A stretch of 64,000 nucleotides of DNA. Source: Tritrichomonas musculus. Taxonomy: Eukaryota; Parabasalia; Tritrichomonadida; Tritrichomonadidae. The DNA lies in contig JAPFFF010000011.1 of assembly GCA_039105265.1 (NCBI GenBank), positions 2,976,001 to 3,040,000 on the forward strand, read 5' to 3'. The notes below the pieces were generated by a model. The model was given only the letters and a program-made list of their open reading frames with translations, was not told the origin of the DNA and made no database searches. How positions within the stretch are numbered: the stretch's first letter is position 1; every line of letters starts with the position of its first letter. A program made the position numbers and the translations under genes. Shown here one piece after another: positions 9,739 through 19,190 of the stretch.

Positions 9739-11082
9739 ATGACTTTTAATGATCAATTAGATAATATTCCTAACATTGAAGTTGAAGGTGGACTAATTAG
9801 TGGCGTGCCTGGAGAAAAATCTCATACAATTATTTTCAAAGGAGTACCATATGCAGCACCTCCTATTGGAAAGCTTAGGTGGTGCCCACCTCATCCTGTT
9901 GTTCCTTGGGAAGGAGTTAGAAAATGCGACACATTTGGTAAAATCTGTCCACAACCTTTTCAACCAGAAGTTGGCTTTTATAGAAAAGAATTTTATGATA
10001 TGCCTGATCCTGAAGCTAGCGAAGACTGCCTCTATTTAAATGTTTGGGTACCAAAGCAACAATTAATTGATAAATCTTCCCCAATACCAGTATCAATATA
10101 CATACATGGTGGTGCCTTTGATCATGGATGGAGTCATGAAAAAGAATTTGACGGTGAAGCATTTAATGAACACAATACAATTTATATCTCAATTAATTAT
10201 AGAGTTAATCTTTTTGGATTTCTTACTCATCCAATATTAATTCAAAATGAGGAAACCAAGCTCTCATGCAATAACGCTGTACTTGATGTTTTAAAGGCAA
10301 TTCGTTGGGTGAAACAATACATACCTAACTTTGGAGGAGATCCAAATAGAATTACCTTGTTTGGCCAATCTGCTGGATCAATGCTCACTTCCGCACTTTC
10401 AATATTAAATGATGCAAAAGGACTGTTCAATAATGTCATTCTTCAAAGTGGTGTTGGATACCAAATTCAAATGCTAGATTTTATTCCTCTTGAAAAGGCA
10501 ATAAAAATTGGTCAAGAATTGATGGAACCTTTCAACGTTAAATCTGTTGAAGATATGCAAAAAATTCCAATGGAAGATCTACTGAATCGATTTCTTGAAT
10601 TATCAAAGACGAAACAAGAATTACTATTCTCACTAACAATTGATGGAAAAACATTTATAAAAAGCTTTACTGAATCAGTTGATGAAAATTCTTTTCACCC
10701 ACAAAATATAATAATTGGTTACAATTCAAAAGATATTTTTGAAGATTTATTACCAAAATCTATCAATCTATTATCCAAAACTTTATTAAAACAAGGGAAA
10801 AATGTTTTTACCTATTATTTTTCTCCAGATATCCCAGGAGATGATTCTGGCGCTTTTCATTCATGCGAATTATGGTTTGTATTTGGAACATTAAAGAGAT
10901 GCTGGAGGCCTTTTACTGAAAAAGACTATAATCTTTCAAAAATAATGATTTCATATTGGTGCAACTTTATTTCAAAAGGAGATCCAAACCAACCAGGACT
11001 TCCTGAATGGCCGAAATTAACCAATCAACAAAATAAGTCAATTGAGCTTAACTATAATATTTCATATATTGAAAATTCATAA
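9739..11082 (+). CDS. Carboxylesterase / type-B esterase-lipase family protein
   Basis: 447 residues, start ATG at 9739. It has the order of a cholinesterase-like alpha/beta hydrolase: GVPYAAPPIGKLRW (35-48), EDCLYLNVW (95), the oxyanion-hole loop IHGGAF (122), the nucleophile elbow FGQSAGS with Ser211, and GAFHSCELWFVFG with His374. The acid normally supplied by Glu in a DEG-type loop aligns with Asp332 in IGYNSKDIF. The C-terminal helix ISKGDPNQPGLPEWP is standard. The protein is about 90 residues shorter than the usual 540, chiefly between the acid and the histidine. No signal peptide is seen, so a cytosolic enzyme hydrolysing carboxylic esters is likely; the substrate is unknown. Confidence 0.85.
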   Translation: MTFNDQLDNIPNIEVEGGLISGVPGEKSHTIIFKGVPYAAPPIGKLRWCPPHPVVPWEGVRKCDTFGKICPQPFQPEVGFYRKEFYDMPDPEASEDCLYLNVWVPKQQLIDKSSPIPVSIYIHGGAFDHGWSHEKEFDGEAFNEHNTIYISINYRVNLFGFLTHPILIQNEETKLSCNNAVLDVLKAIRWVKQYIPNFGGDPNRITLFGQSAGSMLTSALSILNDAKGLFNNVILQSGVGYQIQMLDFIPLEKAIKIGQELMEPFNVKSVEDMQKIPMEDLLNRFLELSKTKQELLFSLTIDGKTFIKSFTESVDENSFHPQNIIIGYNSKDIFEDLLPKSINLLSKTLLKQGKNVFTYYFSPDIPGDDSGAFHSCELWFVFGTLKRCWRPFTEKDYNLSKIMISYWCNFISKGDPNQPGLPEWPKLTNQQNKSIELNYNISYIENS

Positions 11083-11137
11083 TTGATGTTTTAACATCAA
11101 AATTTTTTTTTTTATAAAAAATTCAAATTTGTTTTAT

Positions 11138-12215
11138 TCATTTCTTTACTTTTACATTCGGATGTTCTTTCAAAAAAGTATCAATTACATTTAAAATTTC
11201 CTGAGGACAAGATAATTTTGCAACTTCATATAATGTTTTTCCCGTTTGGGTTACATAATTCAAATTACCACCTCGTTCCAAAATCAATTTAATTACTTTT
11301 AAATTTACTTCATTTGGTTTCTCGAGTAATAAGGAGTTTAATATGGTTGATTTTGTTCTAGAATTTACATCATTTGGATTGACTCCATAATCAAATAATA
11401 TTTTCATGATTTCATATTTATTCGTTTTTGAGCAAAGTGCTGAAAAAGTTGCTGGACTATCATACATATCTTTGGCTATAGGATCTGCACCTGCACCAAT
11501 CATCATCATGACAATATTCACATTATCACTTGATGCTGCAAAATGGATTGGATATTTACCAAGATATCCAACTTGAACAACAGATGCGCCATTTTCTAGT
11601 AAATACTTTACAATTTGCTCACTTTTCACAAAGCAGGCAATAAAAAGCGCTGATTTACCATTTGGGGTTTGATAATTAATGTCAGCACCTTCTTCCACCA
11701 GGAATTTAACTGCATCAAAGTAGTTGATCATAATTGCACGCATCAATGGGGTAAAGTCTTTATCTCCTGGCTGGTGAATATTTGAACGATATAGCAGTTC
11801 ATGCAAACAATCCTTGTCTCTATTTCTAATTGCAACACTTAATGGTGTAGGATTTGCATACGATGGCGGATAATGTGGAATAGTAGCTCCATTTTCAAAT
11901 AATATTTGAAGGATAGTAGATGATTTTGAGGATGTTGCCAAAAAAATTGGGTTATAATAAAAATCTGGTGGACAATAATTTATTTGATTTTTATCTGCTT
12001 CAGACATATTATCAATAATAAAAATGAACGATTCCAAAGCACCTCCTGCACAAGCATAATGTAAAGGATAAAAATCATCAAGACTTTTTATGCTTAATTT
12101 GAATCCTCGATGATATAAATATAATAAACATTCAAAAGAATCAAAAAAGGCTGCAACATGAAGAATATGAAGATTTGTTTTTGGTAAGCCAGGCAAAATT
12201 TTATCATCCGCACTT
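11138..12215 (-). CDS. Ankyrin-repeat protein, main (3') exon
   Basis: The coding strand reads from the splice acceptor at 12215 to a stop at 11138. It carries about nine ankyrin repeats, including NLHILHVAAFFDSFECLLYL, DDFYPLHYACAGGALESFIF, DFTPLMRAIMINYFDAVKFL and NGKSALFIACFVKSEQIVKY. Ankyrin arrays mediate protein binding, and trichomonads encode very large families of them. No ATG begins this frame in a sensible place. The frame instead joins in phase to a short upstream exon (12362 to about 12530) across a typical trichomonad intron. See the intron and the damaged 5' part. Confidence 0.75.
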
Positions 12216-12361
12216 CTAAATGTTAGAACTTGATATATATAAGATTAAATAAATTATATGCATATATATATTATAAATCAATTATGAAATATTATATAAA
12301 AATCAATATTTATAATGAATCATAAATACACATACATATATTATTTAATAATAAAACATAC
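12216..12361 (-). other. Spliceosomal intron, 146 nt, trichomonad type
   Basis: On the minus strand the intron begins GTATGT (12361-12356) and ends TCTAACATTTAG (to 12216). The Trichomonas consensus is GTAYGT at the 5' end and ACTAACACACAG at the 3' end, with the branch adenosine very close to the AG; spacing here is identical. Splicing joins GAT-CT to A-AGT-GCG, keeping frame between two coding-like segments. The length fits the known trichomonad range of about 60-200 nt. Confidence 0.8.
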
Positions 12362-12735
12362 AGATCTAATTGAAAATTAAACCCACTTAAAATGTGTTGT
12401 CCATTATCGGCAATACGCGAAAGGAGCTTTTTCAAATCGATTAAATTGTTGTCTGCTACGGCCTTTGATAAATCTCTTTCTACTTTTGTTGGCCTAAAAT
12501 CGGATTGGGAATTCTGATTATAATAATACGTGGATTATTTTGTTAAGAATAAAAGTAACATATTCATTTTTAAAAATTCAATTGATTCACTTAAAAATTG
12601 AATAATTTTCGATATTTTTTTGAGTAATTCTTTAAAGCACATGCAACTTTTTCAGAAGAAAATAATCATCCATTTTTTCGAGCTTTATTTTCGATAGAAA
12701 AGATTAAAAGTTCCTTGTATTTTTTATTGATTTCT
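12362..12735 (-). pseudogene. 5' part of the ankyrin gene, apparently disrupted
   Basis: Upstream of the intron the coding-like sequence VERDLSKAVADNNLIDLKKL runs in frame from about 12510 to 12362. Further upstream, coding-like pieces continue (SSEKVACALKNYSKKYRKLF and SESIEFLKMNMLLLFLTK), but they are separated by a one-base frame change in a T run and an in-frame TAA. No ATG gives a continuous frame. Either this host gene has recently decayed at its 5' end, or the assembly has small errors here, or extra tiny introns exist that I cannot see. Confidence 0.5.
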
Positions 12736-13795
12736 TAATTTATGCCATTTAGAGAATATGTTAAACGCGAAATAATCGAAAATTTTCAAAAATGAGATTA
12801 TTATTTGATTTATATTTATTCTTAAAAATGGTTGATTTAGATAATCAAATAGCTTAATGGGATTCCTACATTGATATAATTTAGGATTTAATGGTTAAAA
12901 TCAATATTAAATAAGAAAACAAATATTTATAAATTATTTTAAAGGAATAAAAAAAAGCATGAATAGGGGGTCATGCTATTTTGTTTAAAAAATATTAATT
13001 TTGATTTCTCAAAAAGTTTATTCAGACCATATATACATACAAAAAGTTCTCTGTGCTAAAAAATTACACCCTATTTTTTCAATTAAATTTTCTGAGATGA
13101 TTTTGTTATGATATTAATAAAGTTTTTCCAACCGCTTTTTGCGCAGAAAAATATAAATATAAACTATTCAAAATATAAAAAGATTTCAATTTCCATTATA
13201 AAAAAATGTATAATATCTGCTTTTCTGTAATAAACTAAACTGTATATTTAGTGTATGTTCAAATAATTTCTAAAATAAACTGATGTTAATGAAATATGCT
13301 GATCGATAATGAACATTATAATTATATTAAATACATTTATTTAATTTATGTATATATTTCTGTAATTAAATATTTTTATATGAATCATATATAAAAATTA
13401 AGGAGATTTTAATACATTTTTTGCATAAAAGATTCAGTATCTTTTTCAAAAATTTAATAAAAAGTAAATTAGGCACTATTTGTTCATTTTCTTTCAACAC
13501 TAGAAGCAAATCATCAGATTACTAAAGTAAAAATATGGAGAAATTTTTCTTAAATAATATTAACTAATTTTCTTCCAAAAAGAAATTGAAGAATAAAGAA
13601 TCCTAAATTCATATGATATGCGACCATAAGAATATTTTTTTGGAAATAAGAAACTTTGAAATCTTTTAGTGCACGAGAAACGACTACCTTGCATGTTTGC
13701 CTCAAAAAATTGAAAGGAAATTGAATGAAGCATTCAAATTTGAAAACTAACCGAAAATTCTGAAAAACTCTAGATATTAATATGGGAATACAAAT
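12736..13795. other. AT-rich intergenic region
   Basis: No convincing gene. A small perfect hairpin (AGCATGA / TCATGCT, 12957-12977, loop containing a G5 run) is the only structure noticed. Confidence 0.5.
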
Positions 13796-14524
13796 ATGAA
13801 TTCTAAAAAATGGACCAATGAACAAAGATCATGCGCATGGATTGCTATTTCTTATGCGAGGAGAGAATTAAGCTTAACAATATCACCATGTATTGCATCG
13901 GCATTTGTTTTGTTGCACAAATATTTTGCTGATCCCAATCATAAAGATGAGCCATTATACATACTCTTAACATCTGCTTTATTTTTATCTTGCAAAATTG
14001 AAGATACTTACCGTTCAATGGAAAAGCTTTTTAGTGTACTTTCAAAATGTATTTCTGCAATTTGTAAAAGATTTACTCTAGAACATGCCAAACAAATATT
14101 TGGTGACAGAGATTTTACAGTAACCGAGTTATCCACTGATGAAAAAAAACATATTACAATATGTGAAATACATTTACTAAATTCCATTGATTGGAATATG
14201 GATATAGACCTTCCTTTTAATCATTTTAATGATGCAAAGCCTGCCTTCAGCTGCTTTTCTTCAAATGAAAATTTGGAGCAACCTTTTAATTATGTTCTTC
14301 GAGATTTGTGCTTAATAATGAAAGATGAAAAATATCTTGAAATTCCACCACCAGTTTCTGCTGCTGTTTCAATTCAACATTGTTTTTCAGAAAGACCTTT
14401 ACCTGAGTCAACCTCAAATTGGATCAACCAGCTCAGAAGCCAATATCCAAAAGAATTTGAAGTTGCACTTCATATTATTGAAGAAGAAGGCCGTAAATGT
14501 GTTCCTATTCCAAAGTCATCATAA
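13796..14524 (+). CDS. Cyclin-box protein
   Basis: 242 residues, ATG at 13796. A cyclin fold covers roughly residues 8-150: the first helices TISPCIASAFVLLHKYF, then the diagnostic LYILLTSALFLSCKIEDTYR (cyclin-box helix 3 with conserved Lys), and EIHLLNSIDWNMDIDLPFNH, which matches the ELxxLxxLxFxLxxxxP segment of C/T/K/L-type transcriptional cyclins. A second weak cyclin repeat follows. Transcriptional cyclins activate CDK7/8/9-type kinases acting on RNA polymerase II; which class this belongs to is not certain. The spacing to neighbours gives no operon information. Confidence 0.75.
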   Translation: MNSKKWTNEQRSCAWIAISYARRELSLTISPCIASAFVLLHKYFADPNHKDEPLYILLTSALFLSCKIEDTYRSMEKLFSVLSKCISAICKRFTLEHAKQIFGDRDFTVTELSTDEKKHITICEIHLLNSIDWNMDIDLPFNHFNDAKPAFSCFSSNENLEQPFNYVLRDLCLIMKDEKYLEIPPPVSAAVSIQHCFSERPLPESTSNWINQLRSQYPKEFEVALHIIEEEGRKCVPIPKSS

Positions 14525-14991
14525 TACTCATTCACTAATATTTTTTTTTTGTTTTTGTTTTTAATACATTATTATCAACCTCATCTAAATAAACATATAT
14601 ATATATTTGTTAAAATAAAATTATTGTTATAATCGTGCTTATCACGGCTATTTTCAGATCATATAAATCGCATGATCAATATTCTGATTATTATATTTTT
14701 AATTTTTTCAAGAATCAATTTCAAATTGACTTCAAGCTATTTAGAAAAATAATGAGTGCTATTTATTGATTACAAAAAATAAAACAAACAAACAAAATAA
14801 AATGAGAATTGAAGAAAAACCATATAATCAAATAACATTAGGCAGAACCAACTAGCTGATTATTTAATACTAAAAATAAGCGATATCATGATATCAAACA
14901 ATATAGTAAATTTCGAATGAATACAATTTCAACACAAATGCATGAAGCATTCAATGTTCATCATTTGCATTGCTCAAATAACATATAAAAA
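14525..14991. other. Intergenic between convergent genes
   Basis: Contains only 3' flanks; AT-rich, nothing recognised. Confidence 0.6.
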
Positions 14992-15948
14992 TCATATGAA
15001 GCATCTATTGTGATATGCTTGGCATCTTTTCAATAAATCGCCCAAATTTGAATTAACTCCAGAATTTTTATTTGATTCATATGGATGAAAGTCATCTTCA
15101 AGAAATAATACGGTTGATGCATGACGAATCGGAGGACGGATTGACCAAAGATCTTCATCACCTGATTCATCTACAAAAACGTCATGACTTGTTTTCAGTG
15201 TAAGCAAACAAGCTCTAACTCTCCATTCAATTTTTAAATCCTGATACATTCCTTGAAGGCTTGCATATGTAATTGCTTTTTTTACAATTTCACTTTCAGC
15301 TAAAGGACGGTCGGCTGATTGTAAAAACTGAATCAGAGTAGATTCGAAAGTGGATGTTTCTGCTTCAAGAGTTTCGATAACATCATTCGGATCATCTTCT
15401 TCCTCGCATGTTTGAGAATCTCCCTTATTATTTTCATTGTCTGTTTCAATATATTCATCTTCTTCTTCGAAATTATCATTTTCTTCTTCTTTTGATTGCC
15501 CTTCTGTCATTTCTGGTATTTCTCCATCTTCACCTGAATTGACTCTATACATTAAAGAAGTAGGTGATTTTTTCACAAATAAAAATTGCCCTTTCTTTTT
15601 TGCTGATAAGTTTATGTGAAGGAGCCGTGGTTTCGGCTTATTTTGAAATCTCTTTTTTGAAATTTGAGTAATATCAGCCCAATTTTCATTTAAAAATTGA
15701 AATATTTTTCTTTCATGAGCCCATCCACCACTTTTATTAATAAAATAAGTAATTACTTTTTGTATTATTGATACTGGTTTTCCATCCGTCAATCCATTTG
15801 TTTCAAAAGGGTGTTTTGTTTGCAGTATGTGATTTTGCAAATTATTGAGCTCTACGTCATCATCAGATTCATAATTTTCCGATTCATTGTTAAATGTCGA
15901 AAAATTTGTCTTTCTTTTAGATCTTGATGTTTTTCTTCTTGTTTGCAT
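14992..15948 (-). CDS. Unknown acidic protein with possible winged-helix domains
   Basis: 318 residues from the ATG at 15948 (MQTRRKTSRSKRK); the frame upstream lacks an ATG. The first 15 residues are strongly basic, resembling a nuclear localisation signal. Two helical domains flank a long acidic linker rich in Glu, Asp and Asn (about residues 145-205). The first domain contains ITYFINKSGGWAHERKIFQF and the second STFESTLIQFLQSADRPLAE. Each has a length and helix pattern compatible with a winged helix. A nuclear or chromatin role is plausible but is inference only. Confidence 0.55.
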   Translation of the reverse strand: MQTRRKTSRSKRKTNFSTFNNESENYESDDDVELNNLQNHILQTKHPFETNGLTDGKPVSIIQKVITYFINKSGGWAHERKIFQFLNENWADITQISKKRFQNKPKPRLLHINLSAKKKGQFLFVKKSPTSLMYRVNSGEDGEIPEMTEGQSKEEENDNFEEEDEYIETDNENNKGDSQTCEEEDDPNDVIETLEAETSTFESTLIQFLQSADRPLAESEIVKKAITYASLQGMYQDLKIEWRVRACLLTLKTSHDVFVDESGDEDLWSIRPPIRHASTVLFLEDDFHPYESNKNSGVNSNLGDLLKRCQAYHNRCFI

Positions 15949-16204
15949 TCGAATATGTGAATTGAAAAAAAATTCAAATAAGTTATATTCTAAAATTGAG
16001 ACAATTACTTTCTCAAAAATTGAGTCCAACGGAATTTGTAAATGGATTTTGTAATATGACTTTTGCTTATGTAACTTGATATTATTATTACTATGTCATA
16101 CTTATTTATAATTTCATTTTCAATGGATAAATTCAATTTTGAATTCAAATAATTATTTACAAAATAGTAAACGTAATCATTAACAAAATTTCATTTCTTT
16201 GGGA

Positions 16205-16615
16205 ATGAATGAAGTTATTTCAGGCGTGAATGAAGAAAATACAAGATGGTTGACAGGAGAAGAAACAGAACAAATTCGTATTAATTATAATGTTGCTTTT
16301 CAAAGAACATCTCCTTTTACAAATCTTCGATTAATTACTACCGCAAAAATTACTCCAAAAATAATCAAACAACTTGAATCAGGCTCACCTTATGGCAAGG
16401 AAGGCACGGAAGAAGATAAAAAATATTCGCAGATGATTTCAATGAGTATAACTGAAAATTTATGCGATAAGTTAGCAACTCCTTATTTTATACATAATTT
16501 TGAGACTCAAACGCTTCCTTATCCTTTCCCCGAAGAAAAAGCAGCGCCGTTATCTCAAAATACCAAAGTTGAAAATGAATTACTCGATGACCCTGAATAT
16601 ATTAATAATCACTGA
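16205..16615 (+). CDS. Small unknown protein, 136 aa
   Basis: First ATG at 16205 (MNEVISGVNEENTRWLTGEE); the frame opens two codons earlier with TTG. No recognised domain. The sequence has a plausible globular core (INYNVAFQRTSPFTNLRLIT) and ends with an acidic tail. It diverges from the winged-helix-like gene with a 256-bp gap, so a shared promoter region is likely. Moderate length and amino-acid mix support a real gene, but this is not certain. Confidence 0.5.
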   Translation: MNEVISGVNEENTRWLTGEETEQIRINYNVAFQRTSPFTNLRLITTAKITPKIIKQLESGSPYGKEGTEEDKKYSQMISMSITENLCDKLATPYFIHNFETQTLPYPFPEEKAAPLSQNTKVENELLDDPEYINNH

Positions 16616-17033
16616 TAATATTTATGTTTGTTATATAAACAATTTGAAAAATAAACAAACAAAAACAAAACAAAAAAACGAGAAATATACAATGTATTTT
16701 TACCAAAAGATTTATAGGACTCTATACTTCATCCAAAAAACAAAAATCATAATTATAATGCATTTATCAATACCGAAAATATTTGATTCTTCTTTAAATA
16801 TAATAGAATTATTTTTTAATATCAATGGCAACATCAACATTTTTTTTTTTTTTCCATTAATACACGTTATTAATTTTATATTTAGCATTAAAATTTTATA
16901 TAACATTAGGATGTTCAATAATAATAAAAATTACAATAATTCATATTTAACAATGAAATAAATGATAAATATAAACTTAATTGAATTTAAATAATGCACA
17001 ATTAAATCATTGACAATATATATAAATTGGTAA
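16616..17033. other. Intergenic between convergent genes
   Basis: AT-rich 3' flanks of two genes with long A and T runs. An open frame extends into it from the small gene but has the low-complexity Ile/Asn composition of AT-rich noncoding DNA. Confidence 0.6.
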
Positions 17034-18992
17034 TCATTGTTTTCTCAATGATGAACCAAGCGTATAATGAACTCCTTTCTTTGCAAGGGTAGGCGTTTTT
17101 CTTAAAGCAGCACCTCTTGCATTTGCGGTAGATCTGTTATCTGCACTAGGCAATAATTTATTTTTAGTAATAACTTTATTTTTTGAGCCAGAAGCTGAAG
17201 TACTTAAGTCTATATTTGCATTTCTTTCTTGAAAGTTTGAAGATGCTGTATCTGTCAAATCATCTATAGCAGAAGAAGCTATTGAACTTCCTCTAGTAGC
17301 TGGACTGTTACCAGTCATTTTTGCAATTGTTTCAGATAGCCCGGCTGCTTCTTTTAATCTAGCTTCTTCCATTTCAGCTGTTTCAGCCAGTTTTTGCTTT
17401 CTGTTACTGTTTATAATTTGATCCATTTTCTCTGTTACTTCTGTGGCATTTCTGTTTAATCTTTCTGATCGAGTTTCATCAAGCATTCTATTTTCAAGAT
17501 TCTCTACTGCTTTTTCTTGTTCGATGAAATTATTTTTATTAGTTGGATCATCAACTTGCTCTTCTTCTAAATAATTCCTAAGTCCTTCAACTAAAAATGT
17601 TTTCTGTGTATAAATTAATTGATCAAAATTTTCAGTAATATCGATATCAGGCTTCTTTTTCAATAATACCCAAACTCGTTTAACACCGTCATAACTTGAT
17701 TCCCATTTATTGAGACATGCAAATGCAAATAAAAGTTCTTTGCTAGGTTCAGGGCCTTCGCTTGTTACAAGAGAAATTGGTATAATAGTACTAGATGGTA
17801 ATTTTTCATTTGGATGAGATTTTTTCAGAAAATGTTGATAGCAACGTTCTAAAAAGTCCTTTGGATATTCTTCATCTGATTTGGAGGCGCATTCAAGGTA
17901 ATAGTTAAGAAGTTTTTCAGGATCACAATATGAATTTACGGATGTCATTAAAAGGTATGCTTTATCTTTTGAATCTGTTGATGATTTAGTATTTTTGAAT
18001 GTTTTCATAGCCAAATTAAATAGTGGCTCAAAAGATCTATTTGATGGAAATTCTTTTAGACGCTCAAGTTGAGCATTTATATCATTTAATAATTGGGAAG
18101 CAGATCGATAACTATGCTCTTCAATTGAATCCAATAATTCTTCTAAGATTTCGGGGCTAATTGCCCTTGTACTTCCAGCGTAAGATCCTTTGTATCTTTG
18201 AGGAGGCGATCTAAACGATTTTGAAAGTCTTCTTGGAGTAGTAATACCAAATCTTGATGAATTCTCAGCTTCAGAATCATATTCTTCAAGTGTACGAATA
18301 AGGATTTTTGCTTCCTGAGTGTTCTTATTTGTAGTCAAAAGCTTGTTTGCATATTCCAAAGCTCGGTTACTTTCTTTTTGATCGAGAGCAAACTGACCTG
18401 CAATATTAGTTAAAATTTGAATATAAAGGCGAGGAACAAGTGACCCAAGCCTATCAACAGAATCAAGGAAATCAAGGAAATGCCTGACAACAATGTTTAC
18501 TCCAAATGATTCAACAAGAAATAAAATGAAATCTATTCTTTTACCTGTGTCGTCAGTAGGTACTCTGACAACCATAACAGGTATTAAAATATCAAGAACA
18601 TAATCTGAAATTGGCAAATTATTTGAAATAAAGCTAACTAAAAATTCAATTGAGTTGGAAAAACATTCTTTATCTTGTGTAAAAGAAAGTAATGAAGAAA
18701 TTAATGAAATAGTATAAATAGGAACTGGATTGAATATGTTTGGTTCTGCTTTGAAAAAATTAAAAAAATTGTCGAAAGTTTTCTTTAACGCTTCTGTATC
18801 TGTCTTTTTAGGTAAAATCGATTCTTTGATTTTTGCGGTATATGGACATACTGAACTTTTTAAGAAATTGAGGAATGTAGTTTTTTTATTTTCTTTAATT
18901 ATTTTATAGAAATCTTTGTATTCATCTGGTATCGTAATGTCTTTTAGTTGACTTGTATGTTGGCGCGGTGTTTGAAGCACTGCTTTTGTCAT
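17034..18992 (-). CDS. Large helical protein of unknown function, 652 aa
   Basis: Start ATG at 18992. The first 250 residues are helix-rich with a HEAT/TPR-like pattern (NPVPIYTISLISSLLSF, DYVLDILIPVMVVRVP, ESNRALEYANKLLTTNKNTQ). A Ser/Arg-rich linker follows (SSRFGITTPRRLSKSFRSPP), then another helical domain (about 280-500), a charged coiled coil (about 500-560) and a disordered Ser/Thr/Lys-rich tail. No catalytic motif, signal peptide or membrane helix. The layout resembles a cytoskeletal adaptor, but I do not recognise a family. Confidence 0.65.
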   Translation of the reverse strand: MTKAVLQTPRQHTSQLKDITIPDEYKDFYKIIKENKKTTFLNFLKSSVCPYTAKIKESILPKKTDTEALKKTFDNFFNFFKAEPNIFNPVPIYTISLISSLLSFTQDKECFSNSIEFLVSFISNNLPISDYVLDILIPVMVVRVPTDDTGKRIDFILFLVESFGVNIVVRHFLDFLDSVDRLGSLVPRLYIQILTNIAGQFALDQKESNRALEYANKLLTTNKNTQEAKILIRTLEEYDSEAENSSRFGITTPRRLSKSFRSPPQRYKGSYAGSTRAISPEILEELLDSIEEHSYRSASQLLNDINAQLERLKEFPSNRSFEPLFNLAMKTFKNTKSSTDSKDKAYLLMTSVNSYCDPEKLLNYYLECASKSDEEYPKDFLERCYQHFLKKSHPNEKLPSSTIIPISLVTSEGPEPSKELLFAFACLNKWESSYDGVKRVWVLLKKKPDIDITENFDQLIYTQKTFLVEGLRNYLEEEQVDDPTNKNNFIEQEKAVENLENRMLDETRSERLNRNATEVTEKMDQIINSNRKQKLAETAEMEEARLKEAAGLSETIAKMTGNSPATRGSSIASSAIDDLTDTASSNFQERNANIDLSTSASGSKNKVITKNKLLPSADNRSTANARGAALRKTPTLAKKGVHYTLGSSLRKQ

Positions 18993-19170
18993 GGTGTTAA
19001 ATTAAAATAATTTTGTGATATAAAATGGTCAATAAAATAGAAAATAAACTTTGAAATTTTCGAAAAAAAATTGTACGTTAAAAAATCATAGAAATTCACA
19101 GAAAAATGATGTATTTGAAAATTGAATATATTCAATTTACGATAATGTTCGTGTTTTTAATAATTCGATA

Positions 19171-19190
19171 TTTTTTTTTTTTTTTTTTTT
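19171..19190 (-). repeat. Poly(A) tract (coding strand) directly after a stop codon
   Basis: On the minus strand the RhoGAP gene ends TAA (19193-19191) and is followed at once by about 20 templated A residues. Confidence 0.85.

Noticed and set aside
9720-9740. Trichomonas-type initiator (TCAYW) upstream of host genes
   Set aside because: Matching words occur near some starts but also often by chance in this AT-rich sequence; I could not see a consistent position.
16500-16961. 153-codon plus-strand frame overlapping the 136-aa gene
   Set aside because: Mostly Ile/Asn/Lys/Phe from AT-rich 3' flank, no ATG-supported conserved segment; a shadow frame.
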